A stretch of DNA of 64,000 nt from positions 42,567,023 through 42,631,022 of the forward strand of contig OX359273.1 in the NCBI GenBank assembly GCA_947179155.2. The letters are read 5' to 3'. The DNA is from Hedera helix. Lineage: Eukaryota; Streptophyta; Magnoliopsida; Apiales; Araliaceae. The notes below the pieces were generated by a model, which was not told where the DNA came from, did not search any database, and saw nothing but the letters and a program-made list of their open reading frames with translations. Positions 47,301-58,573 of this stretch are shown one piece after another (the first letter of the stretch is position 1; each line of letters begins with the position of its first letter). Position numbers and translations under genes: made by a program.

Positions 47301-49015
47301 AAAACGTCAGGAAACTCATTAACAATGGGAATATCATTCAAGTTTGACGTATTTTTGTTCAAATCAGTGACATGAGCTAAAAAGGCTTGACATCCGTTTT
47401 TCAATAAACGAATGGCTTTATGGCTAGAAATAACAGTTATAGATTTCAATGGTTTAGTTGCTTGAATTTGCATGACAGGTTGATTAGGAATATGAAAACT
47501 AATAATCTTATGAAAACAATCAATTTTAGCATGATGGGTAGTCAACCAATCAATTCCTAAAATCACATCAAATTCATGCATCTCCAGAGAAATAAGGTCA
47601 ACAGGTAATGTGAGGTTGTTGATTTGAACTAGGCAAGATTTATAGACAGTAGATGTAATGGTCATTTCTCCTAATGGGGTTTCAACTGATAAGTCAAAGT
47701 CCAAATTTTCAGGAGTTAAGTTTAAACGCTGAGCACATGCAGGTGAGATAAAAGAATGGGTAGAACCAGTATCTAACAAAGCGTAGACTTCACGAGAATT
47801 TATGAATAGCTTACCGGTTATCACCTCGTTCGAGTTTCGTGCCATTTGGGATGTCACAACAAAAGCTCTCCCTTGAACTACAGATTTTCCCTTATCCGCG
47901 CTAGCTTTTGGTATCATCACTGCAGCTGGACTTGATTTTGTGGTAGGACAAAATCGCGCAAGATGACCCTCTTTCCCACAACTGTAGCACTTTTTGGACT
48001 GCAGTGTACAGTTTGGGCTGATGTGACCTTCCTGACCACACCTATAGCATCTCACTGGTGGTCGATCTTCTCCCCTTGAAACTGGGGTCGGTGCTGGTGC
48101 TGGTACTGGTGCCCTTCCATAATTATTATGGAATCTCTTTCTTTTGAAATTGTTCCCACTGGATTCTCCTCTTCTGTTATTTGATGTGGAATTACCACCG
48201 AAGTGTTGGTTACCTCCTCGATGGTTCTCGTTCCTGTGGTTGTTATCATTTCTCTGATCATTGACTCTTGGCTGTAATTTTTCATCTGTTTGCTCCACCC
48301 TTTGAGCCCTATCAACAACATCTGAATACAAACTAAATTTATGAGAGCTAAGTTGTTGACGGATTTCGAATCTTAGACCACGTAAGAACATCCGACTCAT
48401 CCGTGCTTCGTCATCTACTAGATGAGTCGCAAAACGAGACAGTTCAGCAAACTTAGCTTCATATTGAGAAACTGTCATGTTTCCCTGCTCCAGCTTAATG
48501 AATTCCACTTCCTTCATATGGCGGATGCTTTCTGGGAAGTACTTTTCATTAAATAGCTCTTGGAATTCTGTCCAAGACATCTCAAGTGCTGAAGGGTGGA
48601 TACGTTTTACCGCTTCCCACCAGTGATCCGCCTCACCTCGAAACATAAAAGTAGCAAAGGGCACCTTCTGATCATCAGCGCATTGTAGGACATCAAGTAT
48701 TTTTGTCGTCTGCTTCAGCCATGCCTCCGCTTTGAGTGGGTCAGGCTTCCCGTGGAATTCAGGTGGTCCTAATTCTTTAAATTGCTTGACAGTGACCATC
48801 CTCAAATTACCAGCGTTTCTACCGTTATTGTTAACTGGATTTCCTCTTGCCTGATTCTGCATGAACTGCATGAAATTCCTAAAGAATCCATCATTCATCA
48901 TGTTATCAGGAATATTATTTCCTGAGTTGGCAGGAGGATTGTTTGTGGCTTCTTGATTTTCGGCTACATTCGCTTCGGGTATTTCATAGTTAACCTCTTG
49001 ATTTCCAGATGCCAT
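44384..49015 (-). CDS. gag-pol polyprotein of element B, 1,543 aa
   Basis: Single uninterrupted frame. By residue: gag core about 70-245; two CCHC zinc knuckles at 323-336 and 343-356; aspartic protease DTGS at 415-418; reverse transcriptase about 600-790 with FIDDIL at 749-754; RNase H about 890-1006 with Asp898, Glu935 and Asp960; integrase zinc finger His1112, His1119, Cys1149 and Cys1152; integrase catalytic Asp1182, Asp1243 and Glu1279 (D,D-35-E spacing in the last pair); C-terminal chromodomain about 1472-1526 (YEEVPVKILDKKEQILRSK...). The order RT-RNaseH-IN marks Ty3/gypsy. Gag and pol share one frame, so no frameshift is needed. The stop codon TAA lies inside the 3' LTR (LTR bases 3-5), and the last residues HKEGRL are encoded by the polypurine tract. 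Likely functional. Confidence 0.97.
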   Translation of the reverse strand: MASGNQEVNYEIPEANVAENQEATNNPPANSGNNIPDNMMNDGFFRNFMQFMQNQARGNPVNNNGRNAGNLRMVTVKQFKELGPPEFHGKPDPLKAEAWLKQTTKILDVLQCADDQKVPFATFMFRGEADHWWEAVKRIHPSALEMSWTEFQELFNEKYFPESIRHMKEVEFIKLEQGNMTVSQYEAKFAELSRFATHLVDDEARMSRMFLRGLRFEIRQQLSSHKFSLYSDVVDRAQRVEQTDEKLQPRVNDQRNDNNHRNENHRGGNQHFGGNSTSNNRRGESSGNNFKRKRFHNNYGRAPVPAPAPTPVSRGEDRPPVRCYRCGQEGHISPNCTLQSKKCYSCGKEGHLARFCPTTKSSPAAVMIPKASADKGKSVVQGRAFVVTSQMARNSNEVITGKLFINSREVYALLDTGSTHSFISPACAQRLNLTPENLDFDLSVETPLGEMTITSTVYKSCLVQINNLTLPVDLISLEMHEFDVILGIDWLTTHHAKIDCFHKIISFHIPNQPVMQIQATKPLKSITVISSHKAIRLLKNGCQAFLAHVTDLNKNTSNLNDIPIVNEFPDVFTEELPGLPPNREIEFCIDLEPGTKPISKTPYRMAPIELQELKVQLQELLDTGFIRPSASPWGAPVLFVKKKDGSMRLCIDYRELNHVTIKNMYPLPRIDDMFDQLQGAQHFSKIDLRSGYHQLKVKAEDIPKTAFRTRYGHYEFLVMPFGLTNAPAAFMDMMNRIFKEYLDHFVVVFIDDILIYSKSREDHEQHLRLILQKLRENKLYAKLKKCEFWLEEVTFLGHVISSQGISVDPAKIETVLNWEQPKTVTEVRSFLGLAGYYRRFVEGFSRIATPLTQLTRKSTKFIWSEQCEKSFQELKRRLVSAPVLTIPSGSGEFVIYSDASGKGLGCVLMQHGKVIAYASRQLKDYEKNYPTHDLELAAVVFALKIWRHYLYGEKVDIYTDHKSLKYFFTQKELNMRQRRWLELLKDYDHTIQYHPGKANVVADALSRKSYASTSALLTTQKCILYDLQKMEIQLKTPGTHSKIAHVRVEPALIDKIKAVQATDPELINMIKKVQEGTIPEARIDEKGILRVNSRLCVPNDPELKHKIMMEAHNTPFAIHPGGTKMYRDLRHTFWWNNMKREIAEFISRCLTCQRVKAEHQVPKGPLQPLEVPEWKWEHINMDFVTGLPKVSQGLDAIWVIVDRLTKSTHFLPIRENFSLERLAGMYINEIVRLHGMPVSIVSDRDPRFTSRFWISLQKAMGTELRFSSAYHPQTDGQSERTIQTLEDLLRLCVLDFKGSWDKYLPLVEFSYNNSYQASIGMAPFEALYGRKCRSPVCWNEVGEAKLLGPELVRLTTEKIQMIRQRIQTAQERQKSYADLHRRDERFNVGDHVFLRVSPWKGVTRFGKKGKLNPRFIGPFEILDRVGTVAYRLALPPSMSRIHNVFHISMLRKYVKDPNHVIELEPDVIAEDLTYEEVPVKILDKKEQILRSKVIPQVKVLWRNQDIEEMTWELESEMKSRYPYLFEMSGTSISGTKFHKEGRL
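44389..44404 (-). promoter_or_regulatory. polypurine tract of element B
   Basis: On the minus strand AAGGAGGGGAGGT lies directly against the 3' LTR and follows TTTCGGGGACGAAATTTC. It primes plus-strand DNA and is also translated as the C-terminus of gag-pol. Confidence 0.85.
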
Positions 49016-49200
49016 ACTAAACTGTGGTCACAAAATAAATGTTAGTTCAAATAAACTGACTCATCACTTCATGTCCCTATATTCAAATCAACTCATTAGA
49101 TAATAAAATCTAATTTAGGTGGGACACACTAGTGACTGATTATATTCGTCTCTCCCCTCCTAGTTCTAACCCCAGATCTCCATTAAAGACCATATCCCTA

Positions 49201-49213
49201 AGCTCTGATGCCA
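49201..49213 (-). promoter_or_regulatory. primer-binding site of element B
   Basis: TGGCATCAGAGCT on the minus strand, two bases inside the 5' LTR edge. It differs by one base from the Met-tRNA-type site TGGTATCAGAGC used by element A. Confidence 0.8.
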
Positions 49214-49215
49214 AC

Positions 49216-52200
49216 TGTGACGCCCCCAAATCTAGGCCCACACAGCCCAAACTTGAGTCGTCAAAAGACTACAACAAAATTATTACAATGAAATACAACG
49301 TACAACAATACAGTGGATAATACAACACAACTAAGTCTTCATTATTATTGCCACACTATTTTATAACACGTGAAGACTATGATAGCTATCCCCGCACTCT
49401 CACTCCATTCCCCGGCTAGACCCCGTTACGTTCTCATCTCCTGTTGAAAAACAATGGAACGAAAAGAAAGGGTGAGCTCAAATAGCCCAGTAAGAAATAT
49501 CATGACTAAGATAATGACGAATAATTTATCATTAGCCTTCAACAGTTGAGTTCTTGATAGAATACAATAGACTACAAGGTTTATATCAAAAACTGCAGTT
49601 AAATTCTTAAACAACGTTCAGATCAATAATAGCAGCGGAATGAGCAATCTATTAGAAGAATAATGCAGACTATAATGTCCACTCGCTTCTCTTTTTAGTA
49701 AAAATATCATCAACTTTTATCATCTGAAATACCATTAGTCAAGATAATACAACTTCACAGTTCCTGGTCGTAATCATGCAGATCAACAGTTCGTCTTTGC
49801 ACTACGGGCCAAAGACATTCAATATAACACCAACGGTCATGATTATACCAGATTCAGCCTTTGGTCATAATCATACCAACCAACAGTTCATCTTTGCACT
49901 ACGGGCCAAAGAGAACATTCACCACGTGTCATAAAAGACACCGAACAGATGTATCGCCTTTAACCTAGTATATCGCCTTTAACCTATCATCTATTCAACA
50001 ATTATATCACATCTGTGCCCCCGGCCACAGATATTCACAACAACTTGATTCTTGATGATTAATACAAATAACAGTGATACAAATGATGAACAGAAGAACA
50101 GGATAAACAATAAGTATCGGAAGTTTACTTTGTGCAGATTCAAATAATGTCCAAATTGCCAACATGATGTGGAGTTGAATTTAAAAATGATATTCAAGAT
50201 CCACAGTTCAGAATAACGATTATAGTTCAACAGAAAGGTTCAGAAAATAGGAAGGTTCAGTTGAAATAATGAAGTTCAACTATTATGGAACATATAATAT
50301 TTTCAGGAATTATAGAAACAATAGTTCCATAATAAGTTTCGATTTAGGTGCATGGAAGAAAATAATATCTCTTACCGTAGCAGGTTTGATTAACAGAAGG
50401 TGAAGAGAATTAATATCCCTTACCATAGTAAGTTTGAATAATGGAAGATGAAAAAGATGGTATCCCTTATGAGTATAAAGGAAAATGATATCACTTACGA
50501 ATATGGAATAAAAGTGTCATGTGATAATTCGTGTAGACAAATTATTTCCACACGAGACAAATAAAAAGGGTTATTCACCAACAGGCGGTAATCCGCGCCG
50601 TAAGGTTATTCCCATCAATTTGAATACGAATAGTTATTCACCAAACAGACGATAATCCGCGCCGTAAGGTTATTCCCATCAATTTGAATACGAAGAGTTA
50701 TTCACCAAACAGGCGATAATCTGCACCGTAAGGTTATTCTCAAAGATTAATAAGGAATGAATACAAAAGGTTATTCACCAACAGGCGGTAAACCGCGCCG
50801 TAAGGTTATTCCCACAATTTAATACATGGAAATAAATGGCACAAGAAAGAAACGATATTATTTTCGAGAATCAAAGAATGATAATCCCTTCAAGTAAGAA
50901 AGAAAATAATATCTATTTATGATGATGCAAAGAATGATACCCCTTACCTTAACACGTGACTGGATATTGATTTAAATGAGGTTGATCAACCTATATATTT
51001 TTAATATAAATTAGTAATTACCACATATAAATTTCAAAGTGTATGATAACTCGTATAATATGAATTATCAAAATTATATATATTTAACATAATTTTTGTA
51101 GTATAATATAACTACTTTTAAATAGTTTTAAAAATAATATTCCAAAATAAATCTTCCAAAGAAAGCTTTTTAAAATGAATCTTCTTAAAGAAGAGTCTTC
51201 TAAAGGAAGATTTGTGAATACCGTGAAAAATAGGAATTTATGAAATTACTACTCTTTAATAAAAGACTTACTTGAAAAATTTCTGCACTCCTTTTGGCTT
51301 TCAAACTCTCAAAATAACCTTACTATTCTCAGAGAAAACTCATAAAATTCTTATAGAAAAATTTTATGTTTTAGGTGTGATTTTTCTATTCAGCTGAGCA
51401 AGCTATTTATAGGAGGAATAAGGGTACTATGCATGGTTGTTGGCAGCACGCTAATGCTGAAATTGGCAGGAGAGGCTGCGCAGCCTCTGCGCAGACGAAT
51501 TCAGCGAATTTTCAAATTTGGCACAGTAACTTGCACAGTAACTTGCATAGTAACTTCTGAATATAATAATATTTTTCTAATAAAACAAATAACTTTTTAT
51601 TATTATATTGTCTAATAAAACAAACAACTTTATGAATATATTATAATAATCAAATTACCAAATAATACTACCATAGTAATAATTCATAATAATGCAACAA
51701 CTACTGTGTCAATTATTAGATCAATAATATGCATTATTATTGTTTCAATAATCCAATATGTTGTGCCACAACAATTATTAATAAGACAATGAGTAATAAC
51801 AATTATTGAATTGATAATATAAAATATTATGCAGTGACAATTATTGATGAAATGATGCGCAACAGTTACGGTGTCAATTATCAAACCAATAATATGAGAC
51901 ACTGTGCAATACCGTGTGCTACTGCAGAGTACCGTGTGCTACAGAAAAATACCATAAATTACCGTATGCTACTATTCTTTTATCACCGGTATTTTAACAG
52001 TTAACACCGTTGACTATTTTTATATAAAAAGGTTACTTCTGTCGTTTTCTATATCCGACAAATATTCCGTTGTGGGGTCCACAAATAATTTGTTATTTCG
52101 GCGCCGTCGTACGGCCCGAATATTCCCCGACAAAACGAATATTCCCCGACAAAAAGAATATTGTCCGACAAAATAAAATTTGCACATAACATCCTTAACT

Positions 52201-52292
52201 TTCAATTTTGTCAATTTAACCATTTACTGTTTCAGGAAAAATATATATGAAGAAAAATTAAATTTTGTATTTCATAAATTCGGGGTCTTACA
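49216..52292 (-). repeat. 5' LTR of element B
   Basis: 3,077 bp, offset 7,904 bp from the other LTR with no length difference. The same TATA box (about 51404-51412), palindrome and four-unit array (50568-50818) are present. Confidence 0.95.
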
Positions 52293-53773
52293 CTTGGTGG
52301 ATGTGCAATAGCTACACAACTTACTTTGATATAAGGAGAAGGAGAGCCAACAAATCACAAAGGTTTAAAAGTTCTCTAAACTCCATTTTATTTCATTTTT
52401 GTAGTCTAGAAAGCTTTTGATCGGTTAAAATCTATTTTTAACCGATCAAAACTCGTTTTGATGATCTAGATGTATTTATCTATGTAATATATGTATATTC
52501 ATAGACTTATGTGTTTATAACATGATTTGGTAGGTTAGAAATGCATAAAAGTTATAGAAATAAGTGTAACATGATTTACCGGTAAAACCCTAACCATACA
52601 TGTTATGTTTGATGTTGTATTTTGAAATGTACAAATCGAAAATTGGATTTTTATGGCTAGAAAGCTAGAGCTATGAGTTTTAAAGATAAAACATTTTTGA
52701 ACTTTTTAAAAATAATGAATAACAAAGAAGTTATAGCTTTTACCAAAAAGGATGTCGTTTTTCAACCCTATGTGGTTCGATCCGTAAATTTCGTGTAAAA
52801 CGTTTTCAAAAAGACGATCGAACCATGGAATGTTGTAAAACATTAAGTTAGGAACACATCAACACTGATTTGGTGTGAATTGGATGTGTAGATTTCATTT
52901 AATCAAGGTTTGAATCAAAGTATCAAAACTGTCCAGAAAAATCACAAAATTGGCACCTACTGCAATACGGCGCCGGGGCGCCGTCTGCAGTATTAATCAC
53001 TGCGCCCCGGCGCAGTGTACTGTTACTTGAAAAAAAAAAAAAAAAAAACCCGAACAGGGTCGGGTCGGGCCGGTTCAGCCGGGTTGGGTCGGGTCTGGTT
53101 CGGGTCAGAAAATGAAAAATGTTCCAAAAATCATTTTAGTATTTTTGGACTTAATAAATATATTTTTAAATATATATATAATTGAATTAATGATTTGAAA
53201 GTGTATAAATTATATTATTGAAATAATAATATAATAAAGGTAATAAAATATTATTAAATAAATAATAATTTTAGAAAATTACTAAAATATTATTAAGTGT
53301 ATAATAATATTATAAGGTCAATAAAATATTATTACATAATTAATAATATTAGATAATCAATAAAATATTATTAAATGAATAATAATATTAAGTATATACT
53401 AGAATATTATTAAATAAATAATAATATTAGATACTTAATAAAATATTATTAAATGATTAATAATATTAGATAATTAATAAAATATTATTAAATGATTAAT
53501 AATATTAGTTACTTAATAAAATATTATTAAATGATTAATAATATTAGATAATTAATAAAATATTATTAAATGATTAATAATATTAGTTACTTAATAAAAT
53601 ATTATTAAATGATTAATAATATTAGATAATTAATAAAATATTATTAAATGATTAATAATATTAGCTACTTAATAAAATATTATTAAATGATTAATAATAT
53701 TAGTTACTTAATACAATATTATTAAATGATTAATAATATTAGATAATTAATAAAATATTATTAAATGATTAAT
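52293..53773 (+). mobile_element. LTR D, right part
   Basis: Resumes after element B with the duplicated CTTGG. It holds two GC-rich hairpins (52968-52983 and 52998-53017), a poly-A run, a CGGGTCGGG-type repeat near 53050-53105 and a 39-bp AT-rich tandem array. LTR piece F interrupts it at 53774. Confidence 0.65.
53226..53773. repeat. 39-bp AT-rich tandem array
   Basis: Units of the form TTAATAAAATATTATTAAAT followed by GATTAATAATATTAG, alternating in part between AGATAATT and AGTTACTT, so a 78-bp higher-order period appears. The left units are degenerate; the last eight or so are nearly identical. Confidence 0.85.
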
Positions 53774-54255
53774 TGTAATATCCCGGATATTTAAATGAAT
53801 TAGAAATAAAATATCTAATATTTAATAAAGGTTGGAGTTTGGTAACCTAGTAGTGGTAGATAAATAGAGGTCCAAATTAAATTTAATGGACTAACTTAGA
53901 TTTGGTGATATCAAATCTTTGATAAGTTAGCGAGTAAAGTGATAATTCAATAAACTTGACTAATAGCAAATCTAATTAAATTAAGAAAATTAATTAGTGG
54001 AGTTATGTAATTATGCGACGTGGTTGCATGTAAATTAAATATGTATCTATATGAATATATGTATGTGCATATTTAACAACATAATTTAATGGTTAAATAA
54101 ATTATGGTAAATAAAGGGATTAATATTTAATTAATCTGAATTGAATTAAAAGGTTTATTGTGGAATTAATTTAGTTAATATATTGATTATATTCATTAAT
54201 CAATATTTATGCAAATTATTGATAAATTATTTGTGAGGAATAATTATGTAATTTA
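53774..54255 (+). mobile_element. truncated LTR of the element A family (F)
   Basis: Begins TGTAATATCCCGG and follows the first 480 or so bases of the element A LTR with scattered substitutions and small gaps. It breaks off within TATGTAATTTA, where LTR E begins. TTAAT (53769-53773) is its likely left target duplication. The rest should lie to the right of the nest. Confidence 0.8.
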
Positions 54256-55437
54256 TGTAATGACCGAGAAAATTACGAACCCAATTTTTTTTTTTATTTA
54301 TTTAATTATATCCATAAGAAAGTATGGGGTATGAAGTATGTGTATATAGGATAAGTTGTATGATGAGATCTATTAAATTAGTTAATTAAATTAATTAACT
54401 ATAGAAGGAAAAAGATTGCAAGAGAAGCTTATGTGATGAGATCACAAAGCTTGAATGTTGGCCTTGAATGGCAAATAAGAAGTTTTATAATAAACAAGTT
54501 AATTACTTGTATGAATAATGCGAAAGAAGAATTATTTGAGATAATCCAATGAGGGAATAATTGTTTGTGTACGGTTAACTATTTTATAAATCCAATTTGA
54601 TGATAGGGGTTAGTGAATGAATTAAATTAATCAAGTCCAATGTACTTATATTAATACGTATTAGGGTATTATTAAAAACAAACCCAAGATTTTTTAATTA
54701 ATAGTGTTATTTAATTAAGGAGTCCAATGGACTTATAAATAGCAAATCTAATTGGATTATAATTTAAATCCAAATGAGTTGTTAAACTAAGTCAATTAAG
54801 TTTACCTAGTAGCCCATGTAATTAATTTAATTACTAGTCCATGTAATTTATTAAATAAGCCCAATGCTTATTTTAATTAAAGATAACATAGTTATGTAAA
54901 TGCTAGCCCAATGTGTGATATAAATTGAGCCCAAACAATTTAATTGAATGAGCCCAATAAAATTTAATACTAAGATCCAAAGTGGAGCCCAATAAGTTTG
55001 TATAGGTGAATATGTATACATATATTGATGTATATATATATGGATACTTATATAATTATATAGGACTTAAAAATAAAGTCAAATTGGATAAATATTTGGT
55101 CAATCCTGAATTTTGGGACCCACATGGATATAAATGTAGCATGTTGGTTGATTTTGGAGTGTAAAGTGGTGCAAGTAAGCCCCAACCACCCTAGTCAATC
55201 AAAGAGTCCATCAAGTAGACATTCCATGCATAGTAAGCAAGATTAAACTCCTAATTGACTAGCATTGGTTGATTAGTAGATGTTAAGCAAGTATAGGGAG
55301 GTTCTATAAATAGAATGCTCCATTCATTTGCTAGGTTTGTTAGTCAATTTGTAAGAACTCCAAGAGAGAATAGAGAGCATTCTAGAGAAAATAGAGAAAG
55401 TTCTTGAGAGTTGATTTTTCACCAAGGAGATTGCTAG
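54256..55437 (+). mobile_element. LTR E, left part, interrupted by element C
   Basis: Starts TGTAATGACCGAG after ATTTA (54251-54255). It is homologous to LTR D through shared stretches (AGCAAATCTAATTGGATTAT, GAGCCCAAACAATTTAATTG, CTATAAATAGAATGCTCC) but clearly diverged. The TATA box is at 55305-55313. Element C enters at 55438 after GCTAG; the remainder is outside the window. Confidence 0.75.
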
Positions 55438-56619
55438 TGTGACGCCCCCAAATCTGGGCCCACACAGCCCAAACTTGAGTCGTCAAAAGACTACAACAAA
55501 ATTATTACAACAAAGCACAACGTACAACAATACAGTGTATAATAATACACAACTAAGTCTTCACTATTATTGCCACACTATTTTACAAAACGTGAAGACT
55601 ATGATAACTACTCCTCGGACCCTCACTCCATTCCCCGGCTAGACCCTGTTATGTTTTCATCTCCTGTTGAAAAACAATGGAACAAAAGAAAGGGTGAGCT
55701 CAAATAGCCCAGTAAAGAATATCATGACTAAGATAATGACGAATAAATTATCATTAGTCTTCAACAGCTGAGTTCTTGATAGAATACAATAGACTACAAG
55801 GTTTATATCAAAAACTGCAGTTAAATTCTTAAACAACGTTCAGATCAATAATAGCAGCGGAATGAGTAATCTATTAGAAGAATAATGCAGACTATAATGT
55901 CCACTCGGTTCTCTTTTTAGGAAAAACATCATCAACTTTTATCATCTGAAATATCATTAGTCAAGATAATACAAATTCACAGTTCCTGATCATAATCATG
56001 CAGATCAACAGTTCATCTTTGCACTACGGGCCAAAGACATTTAATATAACACCAACAGTCATGATTATACCAGATTCAGCCTTTGGTCATAATCATACCA
56101 AACAACAGTTCATCTTTGCACTACGGGCCAAAGAGAACATTCATCACGTGCCATAAAAGACACCGAACAGATGTATCGCCTTTAACCTATTATATCGCCT
56201 TTAACCTATCATCTGTTCAACAAATATATCACATCTGTGCCCCCGGCCACAGATATTCACAACAGCTTGATTTTTGGATGATTAGAATGATATAAATGAT
56301 GAACAGAAGAAATAGGATAACAATAAGTATCGAAAGTTTACTTTGTACAGATTCAAATAATGTCCAAATTGTCAACATGATGTGGAGTGAAATTCAAGAT
56401 CCACAGTTCAGAATAACGGTTACAATTCAATAGAAAGGTTCACGTAAATAGGAAGGTTCAGTTGAAATAATGAAGTTCAACTATTATGGAACATATAATA
56501 TTTTCAGGAATTATAGAAGCAATAGTTCCATAATAAATTTCGATTTAGGAGTATGAAAGAAAATAATATCCCTTACCGTAGCAGGTTTGATTAACAAAAG
56601 GTGAAGGAAATTAATACAA

Positions 56620-57112
56620 GGGTTATTCACCAACAGGCGGCAATCCGCTCCGTAAGGTTATTCCCACAATTTAATAGAATTTGAGTACAAAGAGTTATTC
56701 ACCAAACAGGCGGCAATCCGCTCCGTAAGGTTATTCTCAGAGATTAATAATGAATGAATACGAAAGGTTATTCACCAACAGGTGGCAATCCGCTCCGTAA
56801 GGTTATTCCCACAATTTAATAGAATTTGAGTACAAAGAGTTATTCACCAAACAGGCGGCAATCCGCTCCGTAAGGTTATTCTCAGAGATTAATAATGAAT
56901 GAATACGAAAGGTTATTCACCAACAGGCGGCAATCCGCTCCGTAAGGTTATTCCCACAATTTAATAGAATTTGAGTACAAAGAGTTATTCACCAAACAGG
57001 CGGCAATCCGCTCCGTAAGGTTATTCTCAGAGATTAATAATGAATGAATACGAAAGGTTATTCACCAACATGCGGCAATCCGCTCCGTAAGGTTATTCCC
57101 ACAATTTAATAC
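56620..57112. repeat. seven-unit tandem array in the C LTR
   Basis: Units of about 70-74 bp in two alternating types (CCACAATTTAATAGAATTTG and CAGAGATTAATAATGAATG spacers), so the array grew by about 144-bp doublets. Every unit keeps the GGCGGCAATCCGCTCCGTAA core. Confidence 0.9.
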
Positions 57113-57525
57113 ATGGAAATAAAAGGCACGTCTTATGAGTAAGTAAGAAACAATATTATTATCGAGAATCAAATAATGATAATCCCTTACCATAGTATGT
57201 TTGAATAATGGAAGATGAAAAAGATGGTATCCCTTACCGTAACACGTTACTGGATATTGATTTAAATGAGGTTGATTAACTTGAACAGTACACGTATACT
57301 TATAGATCTTCACAAATACTCAAGATGACTTAAGCACACTTAGAGAGAACTTTCACAAGAAGTATTTAGAGAGAGAAAGAAAGAACAAGTAAGGAAGTTT
57401 ATGAAAAATCCTTAAGTTAAGGCTTCTATTTATAGCCAAAAATCTTATCATTCATTTAATCTAAACCATTCATTTAAAGATCATCTTTTAATCTACACCA
57501 TCCATTTCAAATATTATATTATCTT

Positions 57526-57775
57526 TAATCTACACCATTCATTTCATATCACCTAATAATCACCTAACTTTATATTATAAACAAATCAATTTAATTATTC
57601 AACAATAATTCACACTTTAATCTACACCATTCATTTCATATCACCTAATAATCACCTAACTTTATATTATAAACAAATCAATTCAATTATTCAACAATAA
57701 TTCACACTTTAATCTACACCATTCATTTCATATCACCTAATAATCACCTAACTTTATATTATAAACAAATAACTT
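57526..57775. repeat. 91-bp tandem array in the C LTR
   Basis: Nearly three units, spaced 91 bp, containing CTACACCATTCATTTCATAT and CACCTAATAATCACCTAACT. It is not seen in the B LTR. Confidence 0.85.
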
Positions 57776-58573
57776 TATCAATTCAATTATTATGACTAAT
57801 TGTTATAAATACAGTATAGTTAGCTCTTAGATATCAAGTCAATAAATTAATGAAATACAACTGTTTAAATAACATCATAATAGAGATAACAATAGTGTAA
57901 AATAAAGCATACGTTACTGTGTAATGACAATTATTGATTCAATAATGTGAATTACTGTGCATATGTTACTGTGACAATTATTAGGTTCAATAATTTTAAA
58001 AACAGTGCAACAACAATTATTGACTCAATGATATAAAATACAGTGTAATGACAATTATTAAATCAATAATTCAAAATACTGTGTAACAACAATTATTGAA
58101 TTGATAATATAAAATATTATGCAGTGACAATTATCGATGAAATGATGCGTAACAGTTACGGTGTCAATTATCAGACCAATAATATGAGACACTATGCAAT
58201 ACCGTGTGTTACTGTAGAGTACCGTGTGCTACAGAAAATACCATAAACTACCGTATGCTACTATTCTTTTATCACCGGTATTTTAACAGTTCCGTTGACT
58301 ATTTTTATTTAAAAAGGTTACTTCTGTCGTTTTCTATATCCGACAAATATTCCGTTGTGGGGTCCACCAATAATTTATTATTTCGGCGCCGTCGTACGGC
58401 ACGAATATTCCCCGACCAAACGAATATTCCCCGACAAAGCGAATATTGTCCGACAAAATAAAATTTGCACATAACATCCTTAACTTTCAATTTTGTTAAT
58501 TTAACCACTTACTGTTTCAAAAAAAATATATATGAAGAAAAATTAAATTTTGTATTTCATAAAATTCGGGGTC

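Larger units (their letters stand above)
41312..52292 (-). mobile_element. complete Ty3/gypsy chromovirus (element B), Tekay-like, 11.0 kb
   Basis: LTRs of 3,077 bp at 41312-44388 and 49216-52292 flank a 4,827-bp internal region with one long gag-pol frame on the minus strand. The target duplication is CTTGG (41307-41311 and 52293-52297). The primer site lies next to the right-hand (5') LTR and the polypurine tract next to the left-hand (3') LTR. I noticed only three substitutions between the LTRs (near 41986, 43550 and 44130 of the left copy), so insertion is recent. The integrase, the C-terminal chromodomain and the TGTAAGACCCCGAA LTR start fit the Tekay/Del lineage of chromoviruses. All parts needed for autonomy appear intact. 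Confidence 0.97.
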
